In this document: positions 10,207 to 19,310 of the stretch, piece after piece
Position numbering within the stretch: position 1 is the first letter of the stretch
Layout of the letters: each line of letters opens with the position of its first letter
NCBI GenBank assembly: GCA_003697125.1
Contig: RFGB01000060.1
Location: 1-51,848, forward strand
Direction of reading: 5' to 3'
DNA: 51,848 bases
Source: Alphaproteobacteria bacterium
GTDB taxonomy: Bacteria; Pseudomonadota; Alphaproteobacteria; Rhodobacterales; Rhodobacteraceae
Translations under genes and position numbers: made by a program
The notes under the pieces: generated by a model
Told to the model about the DNA's origin: nothing
The model's database searches: none
Seen by the model: only the letters and a program-made list of their open reading frames with translations

Positions 10207-12306
10207 ATGGCCGCGGGGCTCGACTTCCACCCGCTGCTGCCCGCGCCGCTCTTGTGGGGGCTGGGCGGGCTGGCGCTGGCGCTGGTGCTGCTGGCGGCCT
10301 GGCGCGGCGGCCCCGGCTGGTGGCTGCGCGCGGCGGCCTTCGCCGTGCTGCTGGCCGCCCTCTGGGGGCCTTCGCTGCGCGAGGAGCTGCGCGATCCCCT
10401 GGCCGATGTCGCCTTCCTGGTGATCGACGAGAGCCTGAGCCAGACGCTCGAGGACCGTGCCGAGGTCACCGCCCGGAGCGCCGCGGCGATCGAGGCCAGG
10501 CTCCGGGCGCTGGCCCGGCCGCGCCCGGGGGGCACGCCGCTGGAGACCCGCATCGTCCGCCTGCGCCCGCGGGCCGGGGCGGCCGAGGATCCCGGCACCG
10601 CCCTGATGACCGCGCTGGCCGAGGCGGCGGCCGAGGTCGATCCCGCCCGCATCGCGGGCGCGATCGTCATCAGCGATGGCCAGATCCACGACATGCAGGC
10701 GCTGCCCGCCTTTCCCGCCCCGGTGCATCTGCTGCTGACCGGGCGCGCGGATGAATGGGACCGCAGGCTGGCGGTCGAGGCCGCCCCCGCCTTCGGCATC
10801 GTGGGCGAGGAGGTGGTGCTGCGCCTGCGCATCGACGCGCTGGGGCGCACGCCGCCCGGGCAGGCGCCGGTGGCCACGCTGCGCATCGCCGTCGACGGCG
10901 CCCCGCATGCCGAGCTGACCGTGCCGCTGGGCCGGACGGTCGAACTGCCGATCGCGATCGCCCATGGCGGGGCGAACATCGTCGAACTGGTCACCCCGGC
11001 GCTGGAGGGGGAGCTGACCGGGCGCAACAACACCGCCCTGGTCACCATCAACGGGGTGCGCGACCGGCTCAGGGTGCTTCTGGTCTCGGGCGAGCCGCAT
11101 CCGGGCGAGCGGACCTGGCGCAACCTGCTGAAGGCCGACCCCTCGGTCGATCTGGTCCATTTCACCATCCTGCGCCCGCCCGAGAAGCAGGACAACGTTC
11201 CGGTGCACGAGCTCTCGCTGATCGCCTTCCCGACGCGGGAGCTGTTCATGGAGAAGATCGACGAGTTCGATCTGATCATCTTCGACCGCTACCGCCGGCG
11301 CGGGGTGCTGCCGCGCAGCTATCTGGCCAACATCGCCCGCTATGTGCAGGACGGGGGCGCGGTGCTGGTCGCCGCCGGGCCGGACTATGCCGGAATCGAC
11401 AGCCTGCACCGCACCCCGATCCGCGACATCCTGCCCGCTGAACCCACTGGCCGGGTGATCGAGGAGGGCTTCCGCCCCCTGGTGAGCGGGCCCGGCTTCC
11501 GCCATCCGGTGACCGAGGCGCTGGAGGGCATGGGGCCCGAGGACGGTTCGGCGCCGCCGCAATGGGGCCGCTGGTTCCGGCTGATCGAACTCGTCGCCAC
11601 AAGCGGCCAGGTGCTGATGACCGGCGCGGGCGACCGGCCGCTCCTCGTGCTCGACCGCCCCGGCGCCGGACGGGTGGCGATGCTGGCCTCGGACCATGTC
11701 TGGCTGTGGTCGCGCGGATTCGAGGGGGGCGGCCCGCAGTCCGAACTGCTGCGCCGGCTCGCGCACTGGCTGATGAAGGAGCCCGAGCTCGAGGAGGAGG
11801 CGCTGGTGGCCACCGCCCGCGGCGCGCTGGTCGAGATCACCCGCCGGTCGCTTGCCCCGGTGTCGGGCCGGGTCAGCGTCACCGCGCCGGGCGGGGCGAC
11901 ACGGATCGTCACCCTGGAGGAGCTGCGCCCGGGGCGCTGGACCGGCAGCTTCACCGCCGAGGAGCCGGGGCTGTGGCGGATCGCCGACGAGACGCGCCAG
12001 ACCGTCGTGGCCGTCGGCCCCGCCGCGCCGCGCGAATTCGCCGATCCCGTCTCGACCCCGGCGGTGATGGCGCCGCTGGTCGAGGCGACGCTGGGCGGAA
12101 TCCTGCGCCTTTCCGAAGCGGGCCTGCCCGAGATCCGCCGGGTTGCCGAGGATCGGCGCGCCGCGGGCCGGGGGTGGATCGGCCTGGCCGAACGCCGCGC
12201 CCATGCGGTGCGCGACATCCGCCTGACCCCGGTCGCGCCGGGATGGCTGATGCTGCTGATCGCCTCCGCGCTGGTGCTGGTCGCCTGGCGAATCGAGGGG
12301 CGCTGA
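10207..12306 (+). CDS. Membrane protein with VWA-like and GATase1-like domains
   Basis: MIDAS-like 'VIDESLSQ' plus 'IVISDGQIHD', later 'DLIIFDRYRRRGVLPRSYLANIARYVQDGGAVLVAAGPDYAG'; TM segments at both ends; 1 nt after preceding stop. Confidence 0.78.
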   Translation: MAAGLDFHPLLPAPLLWGLGGLALALVLLAAWRGGPGWWLRAAAFAVLLAALWGPSLREELRDPLADVAFLVIDESLSQTLEDRAEVTARSAAAIEARLRALARPRPGGTPLETRIVRLRPRAGAAEDPGTALMTALAEAAAEVDPARIAGAIVISDGQIHDMQALPAFPAPVHLLLTGRADEWDRRLAVEAAPAFGIVGEEVVLRLRIDALGRTPPGQAPVATLRIAVDGAPHAELTVPLGRTVELPIAIAHGGANIVELVTPALEGELTGRNNTALVTINGVRDRLRVLLVSGEPHPGERTWRNLLKADPSVDLVHFTILRPPEKQDNVPVHELSLIAFPTRELFMEKIDEFDLIIFDRYRRRGVLPRSYLANIARYVQDGGAVLVAAGPDYAGIDSLHRTPIRDILPAEPTGRVIEEGFRPLVSGPGFRHPVTEALEGMGPEDGSAPPQWGRWFRLIELVATSGQVLMTGAGDRPLLVLDRPGAGRVAMLASDHVWLWSRGFEGGGPQSELLRRLAHWLMKEPELEEEALVATARGALVEITRRSLAPVSGRVSVTAPGGATRIVTLEELRPGRWTGSFTAEEPGLWRIADETRQTVVAVGPAAPREFADPVSTPAVMAPLVEATLGGILRLSEAGLPEIRRVAEDRRAAGRGWIGLAERRAHAVRDIRLTPVAPGWLMLLIASALVLVAWRIEGR

Positions 12307-12408
12307 CCGCGCCACCGCCGCGAAACAAGGCTTGATCCGGAGGGGGATGACGTGCGTAAACTCGCGCGCCGCCGAATCCATTCCTGAAATTTCATTGCGC
12401 GAGGCTTC

Positions 12409-13086
12409 ATGATGTTCCGCGACGACCGGGGTCCGGGGGGCGATGCCGGTGCGAATTCATTCGAGATCACCGTCCGGCAGGGTCCGGACGCGGCGCTGGC
12501 GCTTCGCCGCGTCATGCTGCGAAGGGGCTCGGCGCGGATGCGCATCGGCTTTGCCGAGGCGGTCCCGCCCGACCGGGTCCTGGTGCCGGCGCTGGCCGAT
12601 GCGCTGGCGCGCATCCTGGCCGGGGCCGGCCACCGCGCGGGCGAGACGCGGCATGTGGACCTGCGCCTCGACCTGGCCGGGCTGATCGCCGATGACTGCG
12701 CGCTGCGCCTGCGCCCCGCGGCGCAGGGCGGGTGCTTCGCCGTCATCCGCTTCGGGCGCGTCCTCGGCGATCCCGCCGCGCTGCTGCGCGGCGAGGTGAT
12801 CGCGGCGGGCGGCCAGTCCGCCGCGCGCCGGGGCCAGTTCGCCGCCTTCGTCGTCGACCGGCTGTTCCTGCCGGTGGCCAATCTCAACCATCTGCTCGAC
12901 GAGGTGCTCGTCGACATCGCCAGCCCGCGGATCGACCATGCGCGCCATGCCCTCGAACGCCTGCGCGCCCATACCCTCTCCCTGCAGGCGACGCTGGCCG
13001 AGCTGGTGGCGGGAAACGACCCGCGCGCGCAGGCGCCGCTGATGCCGCCGGCCGACCTGACCTGGCCCCGGCAGGGGGCGGACTGA
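12409..13086 (+). CDS. Hypothetical protein, 225 aa
   Basis: Coding-like codon usage, no family recognised. Confidence 0.6.
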   Translation: MMFRDDRGPGGDAGANSFEITVRQGPDAALALRRVMLRRGSARMRIGFAEAVPPDRVLVPALADALARILAGAGHRAGETRHVDLRLDLAGLIADDCALRLRPAAQGGCFAVIRFGRVLGDPAALLRGEVIAAGGQSAARRGQFAAFVVDRLFLPVANLNHLLDEVLVDIASPRIDHARHALERLRAHTLSLQATLAELVAGNDPRAQAPLMPPADLTWPRQGAD

Positions 13087-13154
13087 TCCGGGCGGGCGCG
13101 CGCGCCCCGCGCCGGTCACGGCCTCGCCCAATTTGGCCGGCAGGCTCGCGCGCC

Positions 13155-13979
13155 ATGCGCTGGATGATTCTGCTTGCCGCCCTGCTGGCCGCGACACCCC
13201 TGCGCGCCGGGGAGGACGGCGCGCTGACCCGTCTGCTGTCGCTCGACGAGGCCCGCCCCTGGGCCGGGGTCGGGCGGGTCAATGTGGCGGGGAACGGGTT
13301 TTGCACCGGAACGCTGATCGCCCCGGACCGGGTGCTGACCGCGGCGCACTGCCTCGTGTTCCGGCGCACGGGCCGGCCGGTCCCGCCGGGAGAGATCAGC
13401 TTCCTCGCCGGCTATCGCGCCGGCAGCTTCCTGGCCATGCGGCGGGTGCGGCGCTATGCGGTGCACCGCGACTACCGGCCCGGCGAGCGGGCGGGCGAGG
13501 CGCTGCTGCGCGCGGATCTTGCGGTGCTGGAGCTGGAATCGCCCGTGGCCGGAAACGGGGTGCAGCCCTTCCCGATGGCGCCGCGCCCGCCCGCCGGCGC
13601 GGCGGTGGCGGTGGTGTCCTATGCGCGCGACCGCGCCCATGTGCCCGCCGTGCAGGAACCGTGCCATGTGCTGGCCCTGCATCAGCCGGTGCTGATCCTG
13701 TCTTGCGAGGTGAATTTCGGCGCTTCGGGCGCGCCGGTGTTCCTGCGCATGGGGCAGGGCCCGGCGCTGGCCGCGATGATCTCGGCGATGAGCAGCTGGC
13801 AGGGGCGCCGGGTGGCGCTGGCGGTGGCGCTGGATGGCGTGCTGGGCGAGGTTCTGGCGGCGCTGCCGACCATGCCGGCGGCCTTTCGCGGGGTGCGGCC
13901 GGGCGAGGAGGGTCCGGATGCGCAGCCACTTTCCGCCCCGGCGCTGCGCAAGGTGTCGCGGCCGCCCGCCGCCCGCTGA
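13155..13979 (+). CDS. Secreted trypsin-like serine peptidase
   Basis: Signal peptide MRWMILLAALLAATPLRA; 'VLTAAHC' His, 'RADLAVLEL' Asp, 'NFGASGAPVF' Ser. Confidence 0.85.
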   Translation: MRWMILLAALLAATPLRAGEDGALTRLLSLDEARPWAGVGRVNVAGNGFCTGTLIAPDRVLTAAHCLVFRRTGRPVPPGEISFLAGYRAGSFLAMRRVRRYAVHRDYRPGERAGEALLRADLAVLELESPVAGNGVQPFPMAPRPPAGAAVAVVSYARDRAHVPAVQEPCHVLALHQPVLILSCEVNFGASGAPVFLRMGQGPALAAMISAMSSWQGRRVALAVALDGVLGEVLAALPTMPAAFRGVRPGEEGPDAQPLSAPALRKVSRPPAAR

Positions 13980-13983
13980 GGCG

Positions 13984-14337
13984 CTATCGCCCCACGACGC
14001 GCAGCCGCCGCGGTTCCAGCACCTTCATCACCTGGGCGAGATCCTGTCCGCGCTTCAGCACACGCCCGTCGAGGGCGATCACCGCATACATGCCCTGCCG
14101 GCCGGCCAGACGCGGCCGCTTCTCGATGCGGAACAGCGGCATCTCGGCATGGCGGCGGAAGATGCAGAACACCGCCGCGTCGCGCAGATGCGAGATGCCG
14201 TAATCCTTCCATTCGCCCGCGGCGACCATGCGGCCATAGAGCTGCAGGATCTGGCCGAGCTCGCGCCGATGGAACGTGACCAGATCGGGCACCCCCCGAT
14301 CGCCCCCCCCGGACCTGGCATCGACGACGACGGTCAT
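13984..14337 (-). CDS. DUF2794 domain-containing protein
   Basis: 'VTFHRRELGQILQLYGRMVAAGEWKDYGISHLRDAAVFCIFRRHAEMPLFRIEKRP' matches DUF2794; start MTVVVDARSGG. Confidence 0.85.
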   Translation of the reverse strand: MTVVVDARSGGGDRGVPDLVTFHRRELGQILQLYGRMVAAGEWKDYGISHLRDAAVFCIFRRHAEMPLFRIEKRPRLAGRQGMYAVIALDGRVLKRGQDLAQVMKVLEPRRLRVVGR

Positions 14338-14537
14338 GGCGCCATGATGCGGTGCCCGCCAGCTTCTTGCAAGCCGTTGTCCCGCCCCGCCGCGGGGACC
14401 TTCACCGCGCCGCCACAATTCCGTCAGCCCGCCGCCGCGAATCGCTGGCAGAAGGGTCCGGCAGCCGGAAGGCTGCCCCGGTGGCACGGTCATCAGCCCC
14501 CACCCCGACATGTGGCGCCGGGTGTTGTGTGTCGCCT

Positions 14538-14566
14538 GGCCACCCGGGTCCGCCCGGGTGGCCTTT
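14538..14566 (+). terminator. Strong stem-loop GGCCACCCGGG-TCCG-CCCGGGTGGCC followed by TTT
   Basis: Perfect 11-bp inverted repeat with 4-nt loop, in divergent intergenic region upstream of the GGT gene. Confidence 0.6.
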
Positions 14567-14622
14567 CCCTGCCGGGCAACGGGCGCTACAGCTCGGTCAG
14601 TTCAGCCAGCCCGGGGATGCCG

Positions 14623-16212
14623 ATGCCAGCCCGTGATTTCCAGATGCCCGGCCGGTCGGTCACGATCGCCCTGAACGGCATGTGCGCGACCTCTCACCCG
14701 CTCGCCGCCATGACCGCGATCGACATCCTCAACCGCGGCGGCAATGCCGTCGACGCGGCGATCGCCGCCGCGGTGCTGCTGGGCGTGTGCGAGCCGCAGA
14801 TGACCGGGCTGGGCGGGGACATGTTCGCCCTGGTCCAGCCCGGCCCGGGCCGCCCGGTCGCGGGGATCAACGCCTCGGGCCGCGCGCCGGCCGCTCTGGA
14901 TGCCGCGCGCCTCAGGGAGGCGGGCCACCGGACGATGCCCGAGGATTCGCCCCATGCGGTGACCATTCCCGGCGCGGTGGACGGGTTCTGCGCGCTTGCC
15001 GAACGCTTCGGAAGGCTGGGGCTGGATGCGCTGCTGGCCCCGGCGATCCGCCATGCCGAGGAGGGGGTGCCGGTGGCCCCCCGCGTCGCCTTCGACTGGG
15101 CCGAGGCGGCCGGGCGGCTTCAGGGCGATGCGCGCCGCTTCTTCCTGATCGGCGGGCGCGCCCCGCGCCCCGGCGACATCTTCCGCGCCCCCGGTCAGGC
15201 CAAGGTGCTGCGCCGCATCGCCCGCGACGGCCGCCGGGCCTTCTATGAGGGCGAGGTCGCCGCCGACATGCTGGCCGCGCTGCGCGCGCTGGGCGGGGTG
15301 CATGACGCGGCGGATTTCGCCGCCACCGCCTGCGACTGGGTCGAGCCGATCGCGGGGCGTTACCGCGACCGGGAGCTGGTCGAGCTGCCGCCCAACGGGC
15401 AGGGGGCGACCGCGATCCTGATGGCCGGCATTCTGGAGCGGTTCGATCTTGGCGCGATGGACCCGATGGGGGCCGGACGGGCGCATCTGGAGGCCGAGGC
15501 CGCCAAGCTGGCCTATGACGCGCGCAACCGTCACATCGCCGATCCGACCCGGGTCGCGGTCCGGCTGGACTGCATGCTGTCGGACGCCACCATGGACGCG
15601 CTCGCCGCGCGGATCGCGCCCGACCGGGTGCTGCCCGCCCCCCAGCCGGCCGGTGTCGCGCCCCATCGCGACACGGTCTATGTCACCGTGGTCGATCGCG
15701 ACCGGATGGCGGTCTCGCTGATCTATTCCATCTTCCACAGCTTCGGATCCGGCATCGCCTCGCCCCGCTTCGGGATCAACCTGCACAATCGCGGCGCGGG
15801 CTTCGTGCTGGAGAAGGGCCACCCCAACGAGGCGATGGGCGGACGCCGGCCGCTGCACACCATCATCCCGGCGATGCTGATGCGCGACGGGGCGCTGGAG
15901 ATGCCGTTCGGCGTGATGGGCGGGGCCTATCAGCCCGCCGGGCATGTCAGGGTGATGAGCAACATCGTCGATTACGGCATGGATCCGCAGCAGGCGATCG
16001 ATGCCGCGCGCAGCTTTCCCGATTCGGGCGTGCTGCAGCTGGAGCGCGGCTATGCCCCCGCCGTGGTCGAGGCGCTTGAGGCGATCGGCCACCGGGTGGG
16101 GGTGCCGAGGATGCCGCTTGGCGGCGCGCAGGCGATCGTGATCGACGCCGAACGCGGTGTGCTGATCGGGGCCTCGGATCCGCGCAAGGATGGCTGCGCG
16201 CTGGGCTGCTGA
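14623..16212 (+). CDS. Gamma-glutamyltransferase family protein
   Basis: 'AIDILNRGGNAVDAAIAAAVLLGVCEPQMTGLGGDMF', 'DTVYVTVVDRDRMAVSLIYSIFHSFGSGI', 'GGAYQPAGHVRV'. Confidence 0.92.
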   Translation: MPARDFQMPGRSVTIALNGMCATSHPLAAMTAIDILNRGGNAVDAAIAAAVLLGVCEPQMTGLGGDMFALVQPGPGRPVAGINASGRAPAALDAARLREAGHRTMPEDSPHAVTIPGAVDGFCALAERFGRLGLDALLAPAIRHAEEGVPVAPRVAFDWAEAAGRLQGDARRFFLIGGRAPRPGDIFRAPGQAKVLRRIARDGRRAFYEGEVAADMLAALRALGGVHDAADFAATACDWVEPIAGRYRDRELVELPPNGQGATAILMAGILERFDLGAMDPMGAGRAHLEAEAAKLAYDARNRHIADPTRVAVRLDCMLSDATMDALAARIAPDRVLPAPQPAGVAPHRDTVYVTVVDRDRMAVSLIYSIFHSFGSGIASPRFGINLHNRGAGFVLEKGHPNEAMGGRRPLHTIIPAMLMRDGALEMPFGVMGGAYQPAGHVRVMSNIVDYGMDPQQAIDAARSFPDSGVLQLERGYAPAVVEALEAIGHRVGVPRMPLGGAQAIVIDAERGVLIGASDPRKDGCALGC

Positions 16213-16233
16213 ACGGCGCCCGGCGCCGGTTCA
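16210..16233. terminator. Inverted repeat between convergent GGT and hspQ genes
   Basis: TGAAC-GGCGCC-C-GGCGCC-(G)GTTCA, spans both stop codons. Confidence 0.45.
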
Positions 16234-16554
16234 GTGCCGCACCACCCACATCTCGTAGCGGTCGCCCTGCAGCGGGCCGAACATCGCGCCCACATCGGGG
16301 TGTTCCACCGGCTCGCCGCTGTCGTCGGGCAGGAGGTTCTGCTCGGACACATAGGCGATGTAGTAGGAGGTCTCGTTCTCGGCCAGCAGGTGATAGAAGG
16401 GCTGGTCCTTGCGCGGGCGGTGCTCCTCGGGGATCGACAGCCACCACTCCTCGGTATTGTCGAATTCGGGATCGACGTCGAATATCACCCCGCGGAACGG
16501 GTGGAAGCGGTGGCGGACCACCTGCCCGATGGCGAATTTGGCCTTGCGCAACAT
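16231..16554 (-). CDS. hspQ: Heat shock protein HspQ
   Basis: 'AKFAIGQVVRHRFHPFRGVIFDVDPEFDNTEEWWLSIP..DQPFYHLLAENETSYYIAYVSEQNL' HspQ/YccV signature. Confidence 0.93.
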   Translation of the reverse strand: MLRKAKFAIGQVVRHRFHPFRGVIFDVDPEFDNTEEWWLSIPEEHRPRKDQPFYHLLAENETSYYIAYVSEQNLLPDDSGEPVEHPDVGAMFGPLQGDRYEMWVVRH

Positions 16555-16686
16555 GCCGTCTGATTACGCCCGAATCCGGTTTCGGGCAAGGGGGCGCGCG
16601 GCCCCGGGGGGCATGACATTGCGGCAGGGCGGTGCTAGGGGCGGACCGATGCGCCCCCTGGGGGCGGAACCGTCACGGGGGTGGCG

Positions 16687-17571
16687 ATGGACGTGCTGCT
16701 GCAGGTCCTGCAGATTGTCGCGCCGGTCTTCATTCTGGCGGGGATCGGCTTCGTGTGGGTGCGGCTGGGGCTGGCCTATGACCTGGCATTCGTCACCCGG
16801 CTGGCGATGCAGCTGGGGATGCCCTGCCTGATCTTCACCGCCCTTGCCCGGGCCGAGATCGACCCGCGGCTTCTGGCCGACCTGTCGCTGGCGACGGTGA
16901 TGGGCTATTTCGCGGTCGGGGTGCTGAGCCTGGCCGCCTGCCTGCTCTTGCGGCTGGATCTGCGCGCCTTTCTCGCACCGCTGATCTTCGGCAATACCGG
17001 CAATCTGGGCCTGCCGGTGGCGCTGTTCGCCTATGGCGCCGAGGGGCTGGCCTATGCGCTGATCGTGTTCGCGATCATGGCGGTGATGAACTTCACGCTG
17101 GGGGTGTGGCTGGTCTCGGGACGGGGTTCGGGCGAGATGCTGCGCCAGCCCATCGCCCATGGCGCGGCGCTGGGCATGGTGGCGATGATCGCCGGCTGGC
17201 AGCCGCCGGTCTGGGCGATGAACACGCTGGACCTGATCGGCCAGATCTCGATTCCCCTGATGCTGCTGACGCTGGGGGTGGCCATCGCCCGTCTGACCGC
17301 GCGCGACATCGGAACGGCGGTGCTGGTCTCGGTGCTGAAACTGGGCATCGGGGTCGGGGTCGGCGTGGCGGTGGTCACCGCGACCGGGCTCGGCTGGGGC
17401 GCGGCGGGCGGCGCCTTCCTGCTGCAGCTGTCGATGCCGGTCGCGGTCACCTCCTATCTCCTCGCGACCCGCTACAGCACCCGGCCGCAGGCGGTGGCGG
17501 GGCTGGTCGTGGCCTCGACGCTGCTGGCGGTGCCGGCGATTCCGGCGATCCTTGCCGTGCTTCTGCACTAG
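16687..17571 (+). CDS. AEC family transporter
   Basis: ~295 aa, multiple TM segments, 'VAPVFILAGIGFVWVRLGL', 'LIFGNTGNLGLPVALFAYG'; GTG 16681 alternative start. Confidence 0.88.
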   Translation: MDVLLQVLQIVAPVFILAGIGFVWVRLGLAYDLAFVTRLAMQLGMPCLIFTALARAEIDPRLLADLSLATVMGYFAVGVLSLAACLLLRLDLRAFLAPLIFGNTGNLGLPVALFAYGAEGLAYALIVFAIMAVMNFTLGVWLVSGRGSGEMLRQPIAHGAALGMVAMIAGWQPPVWAMNTLDLIGQISIPLMLLTLGVAIARLTARDIGTAVLVSVLKLGIGVGVGVAVVTATGLGWGAAGGAFLLQLSMPVAVTSYLLATRYSTRPQAVAGLVVASTLLAVPAIPAILAVLLH

Positions 17572-17622
17572 CCCGGCGCATTCCCCCTCAACAGGGTGGC
17601 GGATCTGGGCTAGGATCGCGCC

Positions 17623-18228
17623 ATGATCGGGCAGTCAATGCGACCGGGAATCCGGCGCGGATTACTTGTGGCGGTGCTGCTGGCGCTGGGATCATGTTCC
17701 CTGCGCGCGCCCGACGGCCCGGTGTCGGATCCCGCGGATGCCTGCACCATCCTGCGCGAAAGGCCCCACTGGTACCGTGCCGCGCGCGAGGCCGAGGCGC
17801 GCTGGGGCGTGCCGACCGAGGTGCTGTTCGCGATCATCTGGCGCGAATCGGGCTTTCGCGCCGACGCGCGCACCCGGCGCACCTGGTTCCTGGGCTTCAT
17901 CCCGACCGGCCGGGAATCCTCGGCCCACGGCTTCGCCCAGGCGATCGACGGCACCTGGGACTGGTACCGGCGCGAGACCGGCAATCGCCATGCCGACCGC
18001 GAGGATTTCCGCGACGCGGCCGATTTCGTCGGCTGGTACACCGCCCGCACCGCGCGGGTGAACAATGTCCCGCAATCCGATGCCTTCCATCAGTATCTTG
18101 CCTATCACGAGGGCCATGCCGGCTATCGCCGCGGCGACTGGCGGCAGAAGCCGGCGCTGCAGCGCGCCGCCTTGCAGGTCAGCGAGCAGGCCCGCCGCTA
18201 CCGCAGCCAGCTTGACCGCTGCGCCTGA
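17623..18228 (+). CDS. SLT-type lytic transglycosylase, putative lipoprotein
   Basis: Lipobox-like LGSC; 'FAIIWRESGFRADART...SAHGFAQAIDGTWDWYR'; 'YLAYHEGHAGY'. Confidence 0.88.
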   Translation: MIGQSMRPGIRRGLLVAVLLALGSCSLRAPDGPVSDPADACTILRERPHWYRAAREAEARWGVPTEVLFAIIWRESGFRADARTRRTWFLGFIPTGRESSAHGFAQAIDGTWDWYRRETGNRHADREDFRDAADFVGWYTARTARVNNVPQSDAFHQYLAYHEGHAGYRRGDWRQKPALQRAALQVSEQARRYRSQLDRCA

Positions 18229-18258
18229 CCGCGCCGCGACCCCCGGGACCGCTTCCGG

Positions 18259-18292
18259 TTGACAGGGGACGCATCCGCGCCACCCTGTGGCG
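18259..18292 (+). promoter_or_regulatory. Putative promoter/operator of the LysR gene
   Basis: TTGACA at 18259-18264 and inverted repeat CGCCAC-CCT-GTGGCG at 18278-18292. Confidence 0.3.
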
Positions 18293-18320
18293 GCGCGCAC
18301 CGCGCGGGGGGAAGTCGCCG

Positions 18321-19310
18321 ATGGATCGCCTGACCGAGATGGAAGCCTTCCTGCGCGTGGTGGAGCTTGGCGGCTTCACCGAGGCCGCGCGCCGCATGGG
18401 CCTGTCGAAATCGGCGGTCTCGAAGCATGTCGCCGCGCTCGAGAACCGGCTGGGCGCGCGACTGATCAACCGCACCACCCGCCGGGTCAGCCCGACCGAG
18501 ATCGGGCTTGCCTATTACGACCGCGTGGCGCGGGTGATCGCCGAGGCGGCCGAGGCCGACGCCATGGTCGGGGCGATGCAGTCCACCCCCCGGGGCGAGC
18601 TGCGCGTCTCGGCCCCGGTCAGCTTCGGCATCCGCCGGCTGGGGCCGATCGTCGCCGATTTCCTGCTGGTCCATCCCGATGTCTCGGTCCATCTGGTGCT
18701 GGATGACCGTTTCGTGGAACTGGCCGCCGAGGGCTTCGACGTCGCGGTGCGCATCGGCCGGCTGCCCGATTCCAGCCTGCGCGCGCGCCGGCTGTCCGAG
18801 ACGCGGATGCTGCTCGTCGCCGCGCCCGCCTATCTGGACCGGGCGGGACGGCCGCGGACGCTGGACGATCTGGCCCGCCACCAGCTGCTGCACTATTCGC
18901 ACCTGTCCACCGGCAATGTCTGGCGGCTGCCCGCCCCCGGCGGGCAGGAGCGCGAGATCCGCGTCGGCGGCCGGCTGACGGTGAACAATGGCGATGCGCT
19001 GCTGGCGGCGGCGCGGCGCGGGCTGGGAATCGCCATGGTGCCCTGCTTCTTCCTCGAGAATGGCGCGGGGGCCGGGCTCGAGCATGTGCTGCCCGAGATC
19101 CGGCCCGAGCCGGTCGGCATCTGGGCGGTCTACCCCCCCGGGCGCTTCGTGCCGCCGAAGCTGCGGGCCTTCATCGACTTCATCGCCGCGGCGCTGCGGC
19201 CCGGCGGGCAGGGCGCCTCAGAGCCGCCGCCACAGGGCATGGAGCCACAGCACCACCAGGCCCGCGCCAATCAGGACGGAGGCCGGGTGCGCCGCGAAGC
19301 CCAGGGTTGA
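18321..19310 (+). CDS. LysR family transcriptional regulator
   Basis: N-term wHTH 'MDRLTEMEAFLRVVELGGFTEAARRMGLSKSAVSKHVAALENRLGARLINRTTRRVSPTEIG'. Confidence 0.95.
   Translation: MDRLTEMEAFLRVVELGGFTEAARRMGLSKSAVSKHVAALENRLGARLINRTTRRVSPTEIGLAYYDRVARVIAEAAEADAMVGAMQSTPRGELRVSAPVSFGIRRLGPIVADFLLVHPDVSVHLVLDDRFVELAAEGFDVAVRIGRLPDSSLRARRLSETRMLLVAAPAYLDRAGRPRTLDDLARHQLLHYSHLSTGNVWRLPAPGGQEREIRVGGRLTVNNGDALLAAARRGLGIAMVPCFFLENGAGAGLEHVLPEIRPEPVGIWAVYPPGRFVPPKLRAFIDFIAAALRPGGQGASEPPPQGMEPQHHQARANQDGGRVRREAQG

Noticed and set aside
8736-11279. 847-aa minus-strand ORF
   Set aside because: Antisense to the DUF4159 and VWA-like genes; compositionally biased
14602-16092. 496-aa minus-strand ORF
   Set aside because: Antisense to the gamma-glutamyltransferase gene
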